A stretch of DNA of 64,000 bases. Source: Corylus avellana (taxonomy: Eukaryota; Streptophyta; Magnoliopsida; Fagales; Betulaceae). Made by a program: the position numbers and the translations under genes. Each line of letters opens with the position of its first letter. Positions within the stretch are counted from its first letter, which is position 1. Below the pieces are notes generated by a model. The model did no database searches, was not told where the DNA came from, and saw only the letters and a program-made list of their open reading frames with translations. The stretch is taken from NCBI RefSeq assembly GCF_901000735.1, contig NC_081550.1, forward strand, positions 3,864,669-3,928,668, in the 5' to 3' direction. This document shows positions 1 to 13,044 of the stretch, piece by piece.

Positions 1-478
1 AGAACGCACGGCCAAAAAGTTCCACACTCACTCAATCTTCTCCACCACTCGCCTATCCCACACTAACAAAATTCCTCATAACGCCCCTCTAAACCCCAAA
101 TATGACCAGTCCACATGTTGCCAACCCCATAAGTTGCGAATCACCTCCCTAGAAATATACCCCATTTTGAGCATGAGGATAAACTGCTTAGCCCGTCAGG
201 GGTGAAAGCTCTTGGATTACCTGGTAACTGGTTTTGGCAGGTGGGGTCAGTTACCCGTAGGAGTTTGATTAACGGTAAGGATTGTTGTACAATATGCGTT
301 TGCGACGTGCAATTAATCTGAGTAAAGTTCTCCTACATTATCAAAAAAAAAAATATATATATATATACCCCATTTTATCTCTTGTAAACAAACAATATCT
401 GTCTTCCAACCTCTAAGAAAACCTCCAATCCTCAACCTTTTTCTCCTTCTCATTCAGCCTTCTCACATTCCATGATAC
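1..478 (-). mobile_element. LINE (L1-type) endonuclease fragment, split by a SINE
   Basis: Read on the minus strand from 478 down to 363, then from 168 to the left edge, the sequence gives a decayed endonuclease/exonuclease/phosphatase N-terminus. It contains KIVSWNVRRLNEKEK, KTDIVCLQEIKWG and, further on, REVIRNLWGWQHVDWSYLGF, all typical of plant L1 ORF2. At least one frameshift lies between the first two motifs. The two parts are separated by the SINE at 169-362. The element lies in an intron of the ECM29 gene and continues off the left edge. The family assignment rests on these motifs; the exact 3' boundary near 478 is approximate. Confidence 0.75.
169..362 (+). mobile_element. Au-like SINE inserted in the LINE
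   Basis: A 194-bp insert ending in an A-rich/(AT)n tail is flanked by a 14-bp duplication, atataccccatttt, at 155-168 and 363-376. The body shares the block around ggattacctggtaa, then a tggcaggtgggg-like segment, with the SINE at 46071-46230. This fits the Au-type tRNA-derived SINEs of flowering plants; the family name is from memory. Removing the insert and one repeat rejoins the LINE endonuclease frame region. Confidence 0.7.
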
Positions 479-749
479 AATCTTAGGTTTCAAAAAAAAA
501 GCAATTAGCGCCCCACCCCCCACCCCCCCCTTCCCTTTCACTCTATTAGGCTGACCAAATAATTACATTTATACACTTAATATATAAAGGAATTCTCACT
601 TGTCAGCTTAAATCAGCTCAAACCATACATGTAAGACAATGTGCAGCCCAACAACAATAATTCAGCATTACATCTAGCAACAGGAATGGTGCCCAAGTTT
701 GAAAAGGCAAACATGCAAAAATATGGGCAAACACCAAGTGAAGAATTAT

Positions 750-848
750 TTTTTTGATAAGTAATATTATATACCAAAAAAAGCGAAATGCGCCTCTATA
801 AGTACACAAGAAAATATACATAGGCAGCCCAATTTAAATCCAAAGACA
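750..848 (-). mobile_element. Strongly 5'-truncated LINE tail
   Basis: A 99-bp insert begins with a T-run followed by gataagtaat (the complement of the TTACTTATC-polyA tail seen in the other LINE copies here). It is flanked by a perfect 21-bp direct repeat at 729-749 and 849-869. The insert is only the last part of a LINE 3' end, in minus orientation, next to ECM29 exon 8. The long target duplication is typical of target-primed reverse transcription. Confidence 0.8.
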
Positions 849-891
849 AAACACCAAGTGAAGAATTATAAAATAATAATAAGCTGAATAC

Positions 892-3800
892 CATATATGC
901 AGCCAAATATGCACTGCAAAGTTGATGGGAAACTGTTTGCCGCTGTTATAGAATGGCAGAAAATAGACATCAGTCTTGCTCTAAGTGCATGATTCCCAGG
1001 AATGACTCTTAATTCTGGAGCAACATTTTCAGCTCCAGAAGTACCTGCAAAAATTATAATTTTGTATCAAACATGTATTGGACATAATAGCCAAACACAA
1101 AAATTATGAAAACAAATATAGGTCAAGCAAAAGCATTAAATGAAAATTTGCAAATAGAAAATATTATAAGTACAAATATAAACTTGTCCGCCTCGTATAA
1201 GCTAAAGCATACTAGCAGTCGATGATTCTCATAACAAAATATAAAGTACAATAGCAATTCATGATCATGGTAGATGATGACTTATAAATAATGGGAAAAC
1301 ATTGATTACGAGTAAGTCTAACTTTGGTCTCGTACAAATATATTATCACTTCTAGCCTTCTTTTACTTCATTATGTGGTCTCTTACAATATCATTTGCGA
1401 GCTAATGTATATTAAAGCTCCTCGATTCGCACAAAGATTTGGGATAATTACCAACGGAATCCTATACTTCTGCACATAGTAACAATTTCCATCATAAAGA
1501 TACATTGTAAAGAACCCAAACTAAAATGTCAGAATTATCATGATTTTTCTATATTTTAATCATAAACAACTTATCAAAAGATGAACATGGATAAGGGTGT
1601 TTTAGTGGGGAAGATATGAGAGATAGAAATATAAGAGAATGTGGGAAAGGAACATTACATCAAATTAAATTAACAAGATAGATTATGAATAAATACCATT
1701 AAATAGTAAAAACAGTTTGTTTATCAGGTTTGGATCATCTAAGTTAGCACCAGAACCCTTCCTCTTTAAAAGCTCCTCCCCTCTCTTAACAACAGGCTCC
1801 TGCCTTGAATTAATCAATCATAAAACAACACATAAATAGTCTACATATCAAATACAAAAAAGGATAAAGAAATACGTAAACAGTAAACAAACAAAGGGGA
1901 CTATATATACCAATCTACACAAGCAGCCACATATACAGGATAAGCAAGCTCAGGGGCCAACTCCATAGCTTCAATAACATTCAAGATCCCCAACTGCTTA
2001 AAACAAAAAACAAAAACAATTTAGCTCATGATTAAATTCTGGATATTGCCCTATATAGAATATTTGCGTGTGTGTGTGTATATACATATGTATTTACGTA
2101 TGTAAAAAGGGATCTGTACAAGCCATTGATCACTACCTAATACTGGCCCTAAGGAGGTGTTTAGAAAACAATGACCAATTCAGTATAGCTCTGAACCAAT
2201 CCTAAAATAAAATTTGTTTCAACTTTAAGCTAGAGTTGGTATATAGAAAAATAGCTAGATTAAAACATACAGCAATATCATTTTACTTACCTATAAAAAC
2301 ATGTATGCACTAATTTTGAATGAAAAAATTAGTATTTTTTTATAAGTAATTCAATCTTATTAGAAAGCGCAAAGGGGTGCAACCCAAGTACACAGGACGG
2401 TATACAAGAGAGACACCCACTTAGGAAGAAGAAAAAAAACATAATAATAATAATAATAATAATAATAAAGCAAGAACTATTGGTAGCAATCATTCACCCA
2501 CAAAGAGTTTTGAACAAAATATCCTTTAATTCTACCATTGGTCTCACACAATCTTCAAAGTTTGTGTGAGACACCCAAATACACATGACGGTATACAAGA
2601 GAAACACCCACTTAGGAAGAAGAAAAAGAACATAAATACAAAATAATAATAAGAAGAAGAAGAAAAGCAAGAACTATTGGTAGCAATCATCCACCCATAA
2701 AGAGTTTTGAACAAAATATCCTTTAATTCTACCACTAGTCTCACACAATCTTCAAAGTTTTGGGAGTTGAGTTCTCTTTAGATGCACAATATCACACAAA
2801 GAGGGGCCATCCACCAAGCTTCTAAATTGAGGTGACTGCCACACTGGCCTTTCCGTCTCGGCAATAACTCCACCAACCATTGAGGCATTACCTACTATAT
2901 CCCAAAAAGACTGGAAACCAAAACCCACGAGTCTCTAGTTGCTTCACAATGGAGCAAAAGATGATCAATGGATACCATGCTCTTCTTACACATGCAACAC
3001 TAGTCTATCACTATGATGGGCCTTTTTCTTAGATTATCCAAGGTCAAGGATCTCCCTAACTGTTGTCCAAACAAAGAAAACCATTCTCAAAGGCGCCTTG
3101 CTTTTGCAAGTGCTCTTCCGAGGGAAAGAATAGCCAACAGGGGACTAAGTGCATGATAAAAGATCTAACCTCAAATATCCACCGTTGGAGTGGAACCAAC
3201 ATATCCTATCCTCGCCTCCGTGTCTCAGCCCAATAAGAGTATAAGAGGTTGAAGAATGAGGTGACCAACTCCATCTCCCAATCATGGACAAATCTGATGA
3301 AGTTATTCCACTAATAGGTGTCATTCAAAAATTGCACATGCTCTGCAACTAAGGCCTCCTTAAAGCAAGCATGCTAAACAAAACTAGAAAATCTTCCTTC
3401 AAAGTCATATCTCCAAACCACATGTCGTACCAAAATTGTATCCTAGACCTATCTCCAACCTCAAATCTCACAAATCTAGAGAAATCCCCCCACCCCCTCC
3501 TAATGTTTTTTCCACACCCCCAACATTAGGACTCATGCATTGCATTTGAACACCATCCACCCCACAATCTCTCGTATTTAGCTTCCACCATCACTCTCCA
3601 CAAAGCCTACCTCTCTGTGGCACAACGCCAAAGCCATTTCCTCATTAGGACTCGGTTGAACAAGATCGGATTCGTAACCCCCAAACCTCCTAAAGATAGG
3701 AAAGTACATTATCTTGGACCAACTAATTAGATGGAATTTAAACTCGTCACTGAATCCACACCACAAGAAATCCCTCTGAATTTTCTCGATATAGTTAGCA

Positions 3801-6800
3801 ACTCCAATTGAGATGGGGAAAAGGGATAGAAAATAAGTGGGCAAATTGGACAAAGTGCTTTTAATCAATGTGATCCTACCACCCTTTGACAAATAAAGTC
3901 TCTTCCAACCTGCCAGACGCAGTTTCATCTTCTCAATAATACCATTCCATATTCCATATAGATTTTGCCTTAGACGGAGCCCCCAAAGGAAGGCCCAAAT
4001 ACTTCATAGGCAGAGAGGACACCCTACAATCAAAAATACTAGCCAAGCCTCCAACATCATCCACGGCGCCAACAATGACCAACTCTGATTTAGCCAAGGG
4101 AATTTTTTATCTCAAAAAAGCTTAAAAACATAAGGGGCAACAAATTGCAGAAATGCTGAGGATTAGCCTAAAAAAAAATCCAAGTGTCATCCACAAAATA
4201 GAGATAAGACAAAATGATCACATAATGACTCCTTGACCCCACCGAAAAGCCTAATAAGAGCTCCCTACCCATAGTGGCAGACATCATTTTACTCGATGTC
4301 CTCATGAAGACAACAAACAACAAAGGGAAAGGATCCCATATCTCAGGCCCTGGGAACTATTTCTTGTCAGATCTCCTCGAAACCACATCTCCTCAATAGG
4401 TACAACAGAAAGTCCCAATTAACATGAGTATAAGCCTTCTCTAGATCCAGTTTGCAACTTGGACCGCTGATCTAATACTGCTATGGAGAAATTCACTAGA
4501 AATAAAGACAGAATCTAAAATTTGTCTCCCCTTGATAAACGCATTCTAAGACCTAGAAATTACCTCCAACATTGCTTTCAACATGATATCTAGAGCTTGG
4601 GCAATAATTTTATAAATGCTACTCGCAAGACTGATAGGGCAAAAAATCCTTGATTTCCACCACCCCAGCTTTCTTGGGAATAAGGGCAATAAACGAGGCA
4701 TTGAGGTTCCTTTCAAACCTATCTTGGGATTTCATGTCTTCTCCATACCTCTCATGCTTGTCAAATATCAAATCAATCGAAAATCAAGAATTGTTACCAC
4801 ATGGATTGTTAATGACTTGAACTTACTTTTATGAACATATGTCATTTTATGGATTAGATAGCAATTGAGAATGAAACCATTATCCATTTAACAGGTATGT
4901 TCAGTTTGTAACAAGCTTTTGCTCCAACAATGGGGTTAGGAAAAAAAAAGTACCGCTATACACACTCCCACCTTCCCACTCCCTTAGGTGGCTTTTAAAA
5001 CCACCATTAGATTTAGTATGGATCTTTATTGGATTTTAATCCAATGGTGATTTTTAAAAGCCACATAAGAAAGTGTGAACATTTAAAAGCCCAAACCACT
5101 CAAAATAAACCCCAATCAAAAGTTTGCTCGAGATTGTCATAAAGAAACAAACAAAGCTTTTGTAATCCACCTCCCGCATTTAATTTAGCATTGTGATATT
5201 ACAAAGATGACAATCCACCTAATTTTTCACAATTGAATAACATTCACCCAATCATAAACTAACCTTTCTCATTAAAAGCATATCACTCTTCAACTGATGT
5301 TTTCCAGCAACACGGTTGGCTTGTGCAATCGAAAGTCCAGGTGGACATCCTCCACTATAAAGAAACATAAGTCCTCAAAGTAAATTACTATATAACAAAC
5401 AATATGTCCAGTGATTAATATATTTTTTTTTTGATAAGTAATAAGAAGTATTAAAAAAGCGTAAAGGCACCCCAAGGTAACAGATTTCAAAACTAACAGA
5501 TTTCAAACCTTTGGGCTGGCGGTTGATACAAAACAGTATGAAAGCAAAATTCAATGAACAGCTCCTTGTCTTGAGAATCTATTAATCTATACTTTGCAGC
5601 AATTTCATCATCAATCTGACCTGAGTGACATTCACCAATCACCTAAAACCAAGAAACAATCCATAATCGTGGCTAGCCATATCTCAAAGAAAAACCCAAA
5701 TACAAAATCAGTACCCACAATATCGACATAAATTGTTTCTTAAAATATTAGAAAAAATGCCAATTTTCACTATTCTTAACTATGTCTTTATCCCAATTGT
5801 AGGTAAAGTCCATCACAAGAATCCTTTTCACCATACTCAATTATGTCTTAATCCACATTGTAGTTAGGGTCAGTTACAAGAACCTTTACCCGCTATTCAG
5901 CCCTACAACATTTTCTCCTTTTTTTAACTATGACAAACTCAGTAAGAACACTACAAAACTGGTTAAAATTATTGCTGTGTGGGAAAACCGCTTTAATAGA
6001 CATCACAGAAGTGATGTGTGGAGTGAAGTACCTAATGCTCAGAGTATCTGGAGGAAGAAAAATGCTGGCATTATTGACCTTTTTCTCCTTTGAATAGGTA
6101 AAATGCACCCAATAGGTGTTAAATTTTAAAGTGTATTTTCTAGAATCCACAGTTATTAATTATCTTCTTTTTGTTTTGAGTCATGTAGTGAGGAATTTGT
6201 GTAAGTTTATATGTAGGGGGGGCTCATTTGCACATAATGGATGACACATGTCATTCTCTCCTTGTTTAGCCTTTCCACCTTACCACCTTCTATCTTGGTC
6301 ATCTAACCATCACTACCCTCATTCAACCCACTTCATCTTCAATGCAACCTTACACCTTCCCATGAGACATTATTATCATTTCTTATCCAAATTCGTTGCT
6401 CTTCCTTGGTCTCATGAAAAGTCACACCTATCTTGTTAATTAATTTGAGAATACTCTAGAACCCTTCCCTAACCCTTATATATACCCTAGGCGTGTTTCC
6501 AAGCTTCTCATTCCATCATATCTCACCAAAACCAAGATGAGGTCAAGCAGACTCAACCAGCACATTTGATTTATATGCTGTGACAATAACAGCCTGAGTT
6601 AAGCATACCACGCAATGGCCGCCGCCAATCCAAAAAGTAGAGGGAAGTCATCAAAAGGGTGAATGGATATAAGCATCATAAAAATAGAAATAATTTAGTT
6701 ATAAGAACTCAGCAGAAAGGGAGAGATGAAATAGACACAAGGGTCAAATGCAAAAAACAGAGCTTAAGTCTAGCTAATGCATCACAGTATCACAAATATG

Positions 6801-9158
6801 ACCGTCACTTTTACTGAAGAAGACAGAACACCAAGTTATTTGTAAAGAAGGTAAGTGTGAAATATACTTTAATAGCAATTCTCAGGATAATCTCTTGGTG
6901 CTGAAGAGGAAGCTTGGAAATGTTCACCACAAGCATAGGTGACAAATCTTCTTTTTCCTATAACAGAAGCATCAGGTATTACCATTAATTCCAAAGTTGC
7001 TCCAATGTCAAGCAGTTGTTGGAAAACCACATAAAATACATAATTTCCTAGAAAAGACTTATATCAGAGAAAGATAAACATACCTTTACATGTACACGTT
7101 CAAATGCCATCTCAATGTACACAATGCAAAAATTCCTAACCATTGGAGCAGCATTGGCTTCCGAGTATAATTTCCACAACTCTAACAACGGCAAACCAAT
7201 CTCAGGCTGATGTTTCACTCTCTTGTTCACGTGACTCAAGATTTCAAGAACCTATCACAGTACGAAGAAATTAGTAACTTGGAAACTAATTTGATCACTT
7301 GGGATGTGCAGGGGTTGGATTACCCATAAAAGGGGAGTGTTAAAGTATAGTTAAAGTATATCTTGCAAAGAATATAAAGAGGATATTGTCTGTCTACAAA
7401 AGACTAAATTAGGGATATCTCTATGGGAACATTTAAAAGTTTATGGGGTCTTTTTTTGTGGATCGGATGCATCTTGATGCCGATGGTATGTCATTAATGC
7501 GGGATTAATAGGTGGTAGAGATGGTAGATGTCCTACAGAGAACTTCTCAATGTCCTCGATTAAAAATGTGATTAAATTTGACCCCTTGTGGGCCTTATGG
7601 GCTGGTTGATGACAAGGTCAGGTAACTTGTGGAACGAATTGAGAGAAGCTTTTAGATAGATAGAGGGTTGCTTGGTGCTTGGTGCTTGGTGCTTGGTAGG
7701 AATTTCAGCATTAATTCAATTTCCTAGTGAAATAATTGGCATGATAAGTTTGCTACCACCATGAATGAATGTTTTGCTTTTATCTCGAAATTAAATGTTG
7801 TTAGTTTTGTTGAAGCTGATTCTTTCATTTGGACGAACAATCAAGATCCACCATCAATGCCATGCATTAATAAATTCTTAGCTTCATTGGAATGGGAACA
7901 TTACTTGCAGATACGATACAGCATAATCTTCCATGACCTATATCAGATCATCATCCCATTTTTCTTGGTTGTGGGGATTTAAAAAGAGGAAAGAGGGCTT
8001 TCAAATTCGAAAACATGTGGCTGCAAGGGAGTGTTTTGTTGACAGTTCAGGAATAACAGAATAGATGTTCATAATCTACCTAGTTTCTTGTTTGAAAAGC
8101 TTTAAAAGAAGACCTGAAAGCCAAGAATAGAAAGGCGTTCAGGGAACAAGGAGTTAATAAGAAGGAGATCTTAGATGAGATTCTGCAATTAGATGTGAAG
8201 GAAAGAGGTGGAGGGTTGTCTCAAGATGAAAGGTCTAGCAAGAAAGAGCCTCAAATCGGAATCAGAAAATTTCTAAGATGGATGAGATTTATTGGCAACC
8301 AAAAATCTAGGGCGATAATAGAAAGTGCAATTTTGGCATGTTACTGAGGCAACACAAAGCACTAATAGCTTATTGCAAGCTACTTAAGCACATTACAATT
8401 GCCCGTAAAATAGCATCCAAGCTCAAATGAATATGTTAGTATTTATGGTGGAATGAATGCCATTGCAATATCTTCCCACTCCCCAAACTTTATGCATAGC
8501 AAGATATGCAATAGAAGTGAGGTCGCCAACCAGCTAATGTCTACCAGCGTCAAGAAATTCTTATAATTTCACGTTGTAGTTTAATTTGTAAAAATAGTAC
8601 ACCTCCACACAGTCTAATGTACTGGAGTTGCAGCATCTATTTGCCAACCTTGAACATCCTGACCCATATCAGATATATAGCCTCAGTATGCATACGAAAT
8701 TGTTAATATTGCCAAAAGAAAAACCGCAAATTTTGACATTAGAAAGGGAGAAAACTAGCTATAATAGTAAAAAACAATCCCAATAGTATGAATTCTAAAA
8801 GAAGAAAAATTTCCCACAAATTAGATAATACCAACAAACCCAGCAGAAACTTCACACAGCATAGTTCATACAAATCAAATAATCTCAACCAACGCTAATA
8901 TACATAGACAGCATGTATCTGTATGTGTAAGTATATATAGAGAGGGAGAGAGAAAGAAGAAACCTTGTTGCGGACGAGTGGGGATTGAGAGGAAAGGGAG
9001 GAAATGGTGAAGGGGAGAAGCTTGGAGAGCAAAGGTTGGAGTTTGGAGTCGTCGCAGAGAGCCAAACGAGTCAGCATTCGATCCAACATCTCTTCTATTT
9101 CGGCATCGGATTTTGCAGGTGTTCCCGAAATGGAAGACGACGATGACGACTCCGCCAT
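892..9158 (-). CDS. ECM29: ECM29 proteasome-associated ARM/HEAT-repeat protein, N-terminal part
   Basis: Homologue of the proteasome adaptor and scaffold protein Ecm29, a very large HEAT-repeat protein that binds the 26S proteasome and links 19S to 20S particles. The ATG is at 9158 and the protein starts [12 protein letters not shown]. Eight coding exons are readable: 8964-9158, 7084-7251, 6868-6957, 5509-5642, 5264-5354, 1911-1993, 1697-1803 and 892-1044. All joins keep the frame and use GT/AG sites. Signature blocks include [46 protein letters not shown] and [10 protein letters not shown]. The exons give about 340 residues of a protein that in plants is roughly 1,800 long, so most of the gene lies beyond the left edge. 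The introns hold LINE and SINE insertions (169-362, 750-848, 2337-4770, about 5425-5480). No in-frame stop was seen in the exons, so this is probably a working gene. Confidence 0.9.
2337..4770 (-). mobile_element. LINE (L1-type) ORF2 fragment, reverse transcriptase to 3' end
   Basis: On the minus strand this reads as a decayed plant non-LTR reverse transcriptase. Visible in order: [17 protein letters not shown] (about 4650-4700), a catalytic-box variant [12 protein letters not shown] (about 4170-4215), [19 protein letters not shown] (about 3960-4020), then [18 protein letters not shown] and [20 protein letters not shown] (3780-3910). Several stops and frameshifts break the frame, so it is dead. 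It is 5'-truncated near 4770 and ends near 2337 at a T-rich tail with ataagtaat. It sits in the ECM29 intron between exons 5 and 6. No clear target duplication was found. Confidence 0.85.
2382..2761. repeat. Tandem duplication of about 190 bp in the LINE 3' region
   Basis: Two direct copies, starting at 2382 and 2573, share the gacggtatacaagaga block, an (AAT)/(AAG)-rich stretch, a gcaagaactattggtagcaa block and a ctcacacaatcttcaaag end. They differ by scattered substitutions and in the length of the trinucleotide tract. Confidence 0.8.
5425..5480 (-). mobile_element. Possible LINE 3' tail next to ECM29 exon 4
   Basis: A T-run followed by gataagtaataag and a gcgtaaaggcacccc block resembles the other LINE 3' ends in the window. 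It lies within 30 bp of the exon 4 donor at 5508. A tandem repeat of taacagatttcaaa (about 5478-5507) sits between them. No target duplication could be assigned. Confidence 0.4.
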
Positions 9159-9684
9159 TTCTTGTTCTTTTTCAAACCAAGAGAACGAAGCCCAGAAGAG
9201 GGTTGATAATTCTGAGTTCCCCCTTCCTCAAGTCAAGTAGTTTGTACTTGTAGAAACTAGAAAGTAGAAAGTACCTCGGTGGGCCTGATGGGTTGCTTCG
9301 TGTTCCAGTAGTAGGCTTCTGCAGGCCCATTCTTCGTTCATAGCGTAATAGCCTAATAGGTGCACACATGGGTATCCATTCTCCATGGACCTTTTTGGAA
9401 GTGAGCTTAAACGAGACATTGAGTTATTTTCAGTTCAAGATTGGGCTTCTGCTTCCCAACTGCAACTACTTTGTATCGTTGGGCCCTAAATTCAATGCCC
9501 AGCCCGCATCAAAATCTGAAGAACGTCGGACACTAATTATCGAGACTCGAGAGATGTTACACATTCATTTATAACTCATCTCTTTTGTAAATTCACCATT
9601 ATCGGACTTACATTGGATCTCATATATTCAATTACTTATCTCTTGTCCTACAAGAGGCGAGCAAAAACAAAAACATTTCTTTTA

Positions 9685-9963
9685 AACTGCATTTGGTATT
9701 GTGATTTTATAAGCCAAAAAATACAATTTTAAGCCAAATCGCATAAAATAGATTATTTAGAATTGTGTTTTTAAAAAATTGCGATTTGAAAATTGCATAA
9801 ATTCTGTGTTTTCAAATCGCCGATAAAAACATACTTTTTTGAAAACACACAAAACTGCGATTTTAAATGTCAAACTGCAATTGTGTCAAACGCTTAACTG
9901 CATTTTAAAAAATCATATTTTTAAATCGCACTTTTTAAAATTGCAAATCCAAACATATCCTTA
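9685..9963. mobile_element. MITE-like element with terminal inverted repeats
   Basis: The start (ctgcatttggtattgtgattt) and the complement of the end (ggatatgtttggatttgcaattt) match as imperfect inverted repeats. The interior is AT-rich with repeated aaatcgca motifs and no coding capacity. The element at 38767-38960 has the same type of ends. It lies in the spacer between ECM29 and the phytocyanin gene. Superfamily not assigned. Confidence 0.5.
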
Positions 9964-10584
9964 ATTACCACCTAACAGCTTAATTATGTTTTTAATGGAC
10001 ATTGAGTGGTTGAACTTGAGCATGTCAAGATTGGTTGTTGGGGAAATTTACATGCAATCACCCACCACTATATTGATGGGGCACTTCCCAACTAACTTTT
10101 AAATTAATCCTTGTTTAATAAAAAAAAAAATCAATAATTTTTTAGAGTATTGTTAAATAATTATAAAATATAAATATAATACCAAGGGGCAAAGCCAACT
10201 GTCATTTGGTTTGGCCATCTTAATATTTGACCAGTGTTAATGACTGTAGGACTCTAGCTACCAAAAGAATTTATAATTGGCTTTGATTAAACAAACAAAC
10301 CCAACTGCTTCAATAAAATGTATTACTCCAATTATGGAACCTCCACCAACCAATTCATCCATGTGATTGTCCCTATCAATTCTCATAGAGTACTCCCCAA
10401 TATTCAGTCCAAATGATTGACCCATTTTGCTTTTCTATCAAACCCAGAAGTGCATTATTCATTATTGTTGCTAAATTATTTGATATACAATACAATAATA
10501 AATTATTCTCTAACACACAAACATGTCTCAATGAAACTTTGAGGGAAAAAAAACGAACTTAAATGAAAGAATTCAACCTCTTCT

Positions 10585-12944
10585 TCATAACAAACAAACA
10601 AGCCCTAACAAAACCAAAATCCCATTTATTGTCCTGTCCATGAGCTTCCAATAAGTTGATAATGAGACCGACCCAGATGCTTCTTGATCATCACTTTGCT
10701 GTAGGGGGTGATCAAAATTGGATGGAACAGTAGTATCCGGTACCGATTCGTCATCGCCAGCACTGGGACTTATCGGTCCGGGGGATTCTTCAGAAGGGCT
10801 TTTCAAGCTTGCCGGCAACCCTTGTCCATGAGTGACATTAATTTTGAAGTGCTGCCCATTCTTGCATTGTTCACCATCATAATCACCTGAAAAGAAATAT
10901 GTCATCCCTTCTTTGAGCAGCGGAACTGCCACCGTGTCTGGATGTGGGCTGGTGGATGATGGATCGGAGCTAGACCATTGTGTGGTGTCGTTTTCTTGTG
11001 CATCGTCATAATCACAAAGTTTGTAGGTGGTCAAGTTATATGTTTGCACAACTGAATGATTATTATCCGTGTTGAAAACTGCATTAACAAAATGAAAATT
11101 TACATTAAGAGAGCGTTATAATTAATGAGTCTAACACGTTTAATTAAATTAGTCGAATTAAGATTGATTTATATAATCTTTATACTTATATCTGAACACA
11201 ATCCAAGCTCAATACACTAACACGAATTATCACCTCTATTGGTGGCACAGTCAAGGTTTTATATGTGCTTAACCAAAAGAGCTGATAATATAATTTTGGG
11301 GTAATTTCACTTACCCTCCATAAAGTTACGCACCTTTGAAACGATGGACTGAGTAATTTCAGTAAGGGTATTTTAGTAATTTCATACATTTCCGTTAGGA
11401 TTTAACAAAAAATCCTAACAGAAGGAAAAAAGTGAAAGGAAATCAAAGTTCGATATATCAAAGTGAGAGACTTTGAACATTAAAGGGTGTTTGCAAAAGA
11501 CGCGTAACTTCATGGAGGTAAGTGAAATTACCAGTATAATTTTTATTCTTCATAATGGTATTTTAGACTCAACATGCTTTTGTTCATTTTACACAGAAAT
11601 GGCCTTTACTGGAGTTGCCGACAGTCGCCTACCAAAGGAGAAAAAAAGGTGGGGTTTGCAGAGAATACTTGCAAGAAGAGAAAGTGTTTACCGATAAACC
11701 AATCTATCTGACCCGCTGGAAAGGGCTTTTTTTTTTTTTTTTTCAAAATGAAGCTTTAAGAGCTGACAATACCCATTATACCCTAATTAAACAGAGAAGA
11801 AAAAGTAACCTAAAAAATAACTCTTTACTTATAAAATTACTTCATACTCATTTATTACACCTATTTTATACTGACATAATGTGTTTTAAATGGTGTTAAT
11901 GAGCTTAGAGAGTAAATAAAAGGTAGCCCACTACAGCTGAGTTTCATGTGTAAGTCTCATGTAAAAGTACAACATATAACATCACATGTGCTCTTTTCTT
12001 AGTGCTTCTTTTCTTCAGCTAGGCTCTTCTACCAACTTCTATGTGACATTGGGAAAAGCAACACCATGTGTACTAGAAAACCCTACTCGACAGCTCTGCT
12101 CCCTTTTTTTTGGCAGAGATAATGTGAGACTAACACAAAGTTGTATACAGAAGTAATGTGCATGCATTTCCAGAAGAAAAAGGAGGAGAAGTAAACCCCA
12201 AGATTTCTTTTCCCAACTCAACTCAACTTTTCAAAAGAAAAAAAGAAAAAAGAAAAGGAAAACTAACCAAAATATGGAACTTATTTCTGGTATCATAGTA
12301 TGGAGTAGGAAAAGAAGAACAAAAAAACTAACCAAAATATGGAATTTTGATTATAATATGAGAGAATTTTGGAGAGGTCTCTTGACTTCATATTCCTTTA
12401 ATTTGGTAAGGAAGTCTAATACGTAATAACATTGAAAAAACAGTTGTAAATATGAAAACTTCAGGATTAGATCTACATCTAACTAGAGTTATTGAAAATT
12501 TTGTAAATCTGGGACACAAATTATATAAATTCTATGGATTACTTCAAATATCAGATATAGTTAATAGATTTTCACTAAAAATGCACAAGTTGCAGGCATG
12601 ACTGAGAGGAAAAAAACTCCAAGAAAAGGTAGTAACTAGTAAGTATGAAATATGTGTTACCACAAGCTGTAAAAAGAGAAACAAACAGAGAAGAAGTAGA
12701 AGCATGCAGATTTTGCAAGTGATGGTTTTGGGTGCTTACTGAGGAAATCTCCCAAGCTGAAGTTCTTGCCAGCAACCCATTTCTGGTAATTGACACTGGG
12801 CTTTCCCAATTTGTCATACCAACCCAAAGCATCACCCACTGTGTAGTTCTTGTAGGCCTCAACAGAAGATCCTGAAAATGAGAGAAGAACAGAACAAGAG
12901 AGAATGAAGAACAGAAGACCCACAGAGTACCTTCTCTGTTCCAT
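10585..12944 (-). CDS. Early nodulin-like protein (phytocyanin family), GPI-anchored type
   Basis: Extracellular phytocyanin-fold protein expected on the outer face of the plasma membrane. Two exons: 12740-12944 (ATG at 12944) and 10585-11078, joined in phase, give 232 residues. Residues 1-30 are a signal peptide ending GSSVEA. The plastocyanin-like domain covers about 31-150 and starts YKNYTVGDALGW. A Pro/Ser-rich stretch (about 150-205) is followed by a hydrophobic C-terminal tail ending GILVLLGLVCLL, as in GPI-anchored members. His76 matches the first copper ligand of copper-binding relatives. The ligand Cys is Ser132 (motif YFFSG) and the second His is Gln139 (EQC), while the disulfide cysteines C90 and C140 remain. 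So it should not bind copper, as is usual for the ENODL subgroup. An in-frame upstream ATG at 13046 is less likely because it would bury the signal peptide. Its molecular role is unknown; relatives act in cell-wall and reproductive signalling. Confidence 0.85.
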
Positions 12945-13044
12945 TCTTCTTGGGGTTTGTGAACTTCTGGTTGTTAAGAGCTTCCGAGGAATAAAAACAA
13001 TGGCACTGCAGTGCTGACACAGTAGCAGCTCAACTCTATCTATC

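Noticed and set aside
2446..2467. (AAT)n run as a CRISPR-like or regulatory array
   Set aside because: A simple trinucleotide microsatellite within the LINE 3' region. No spacer structure, and CRISPR arrays are not expected in a plant nucleus.
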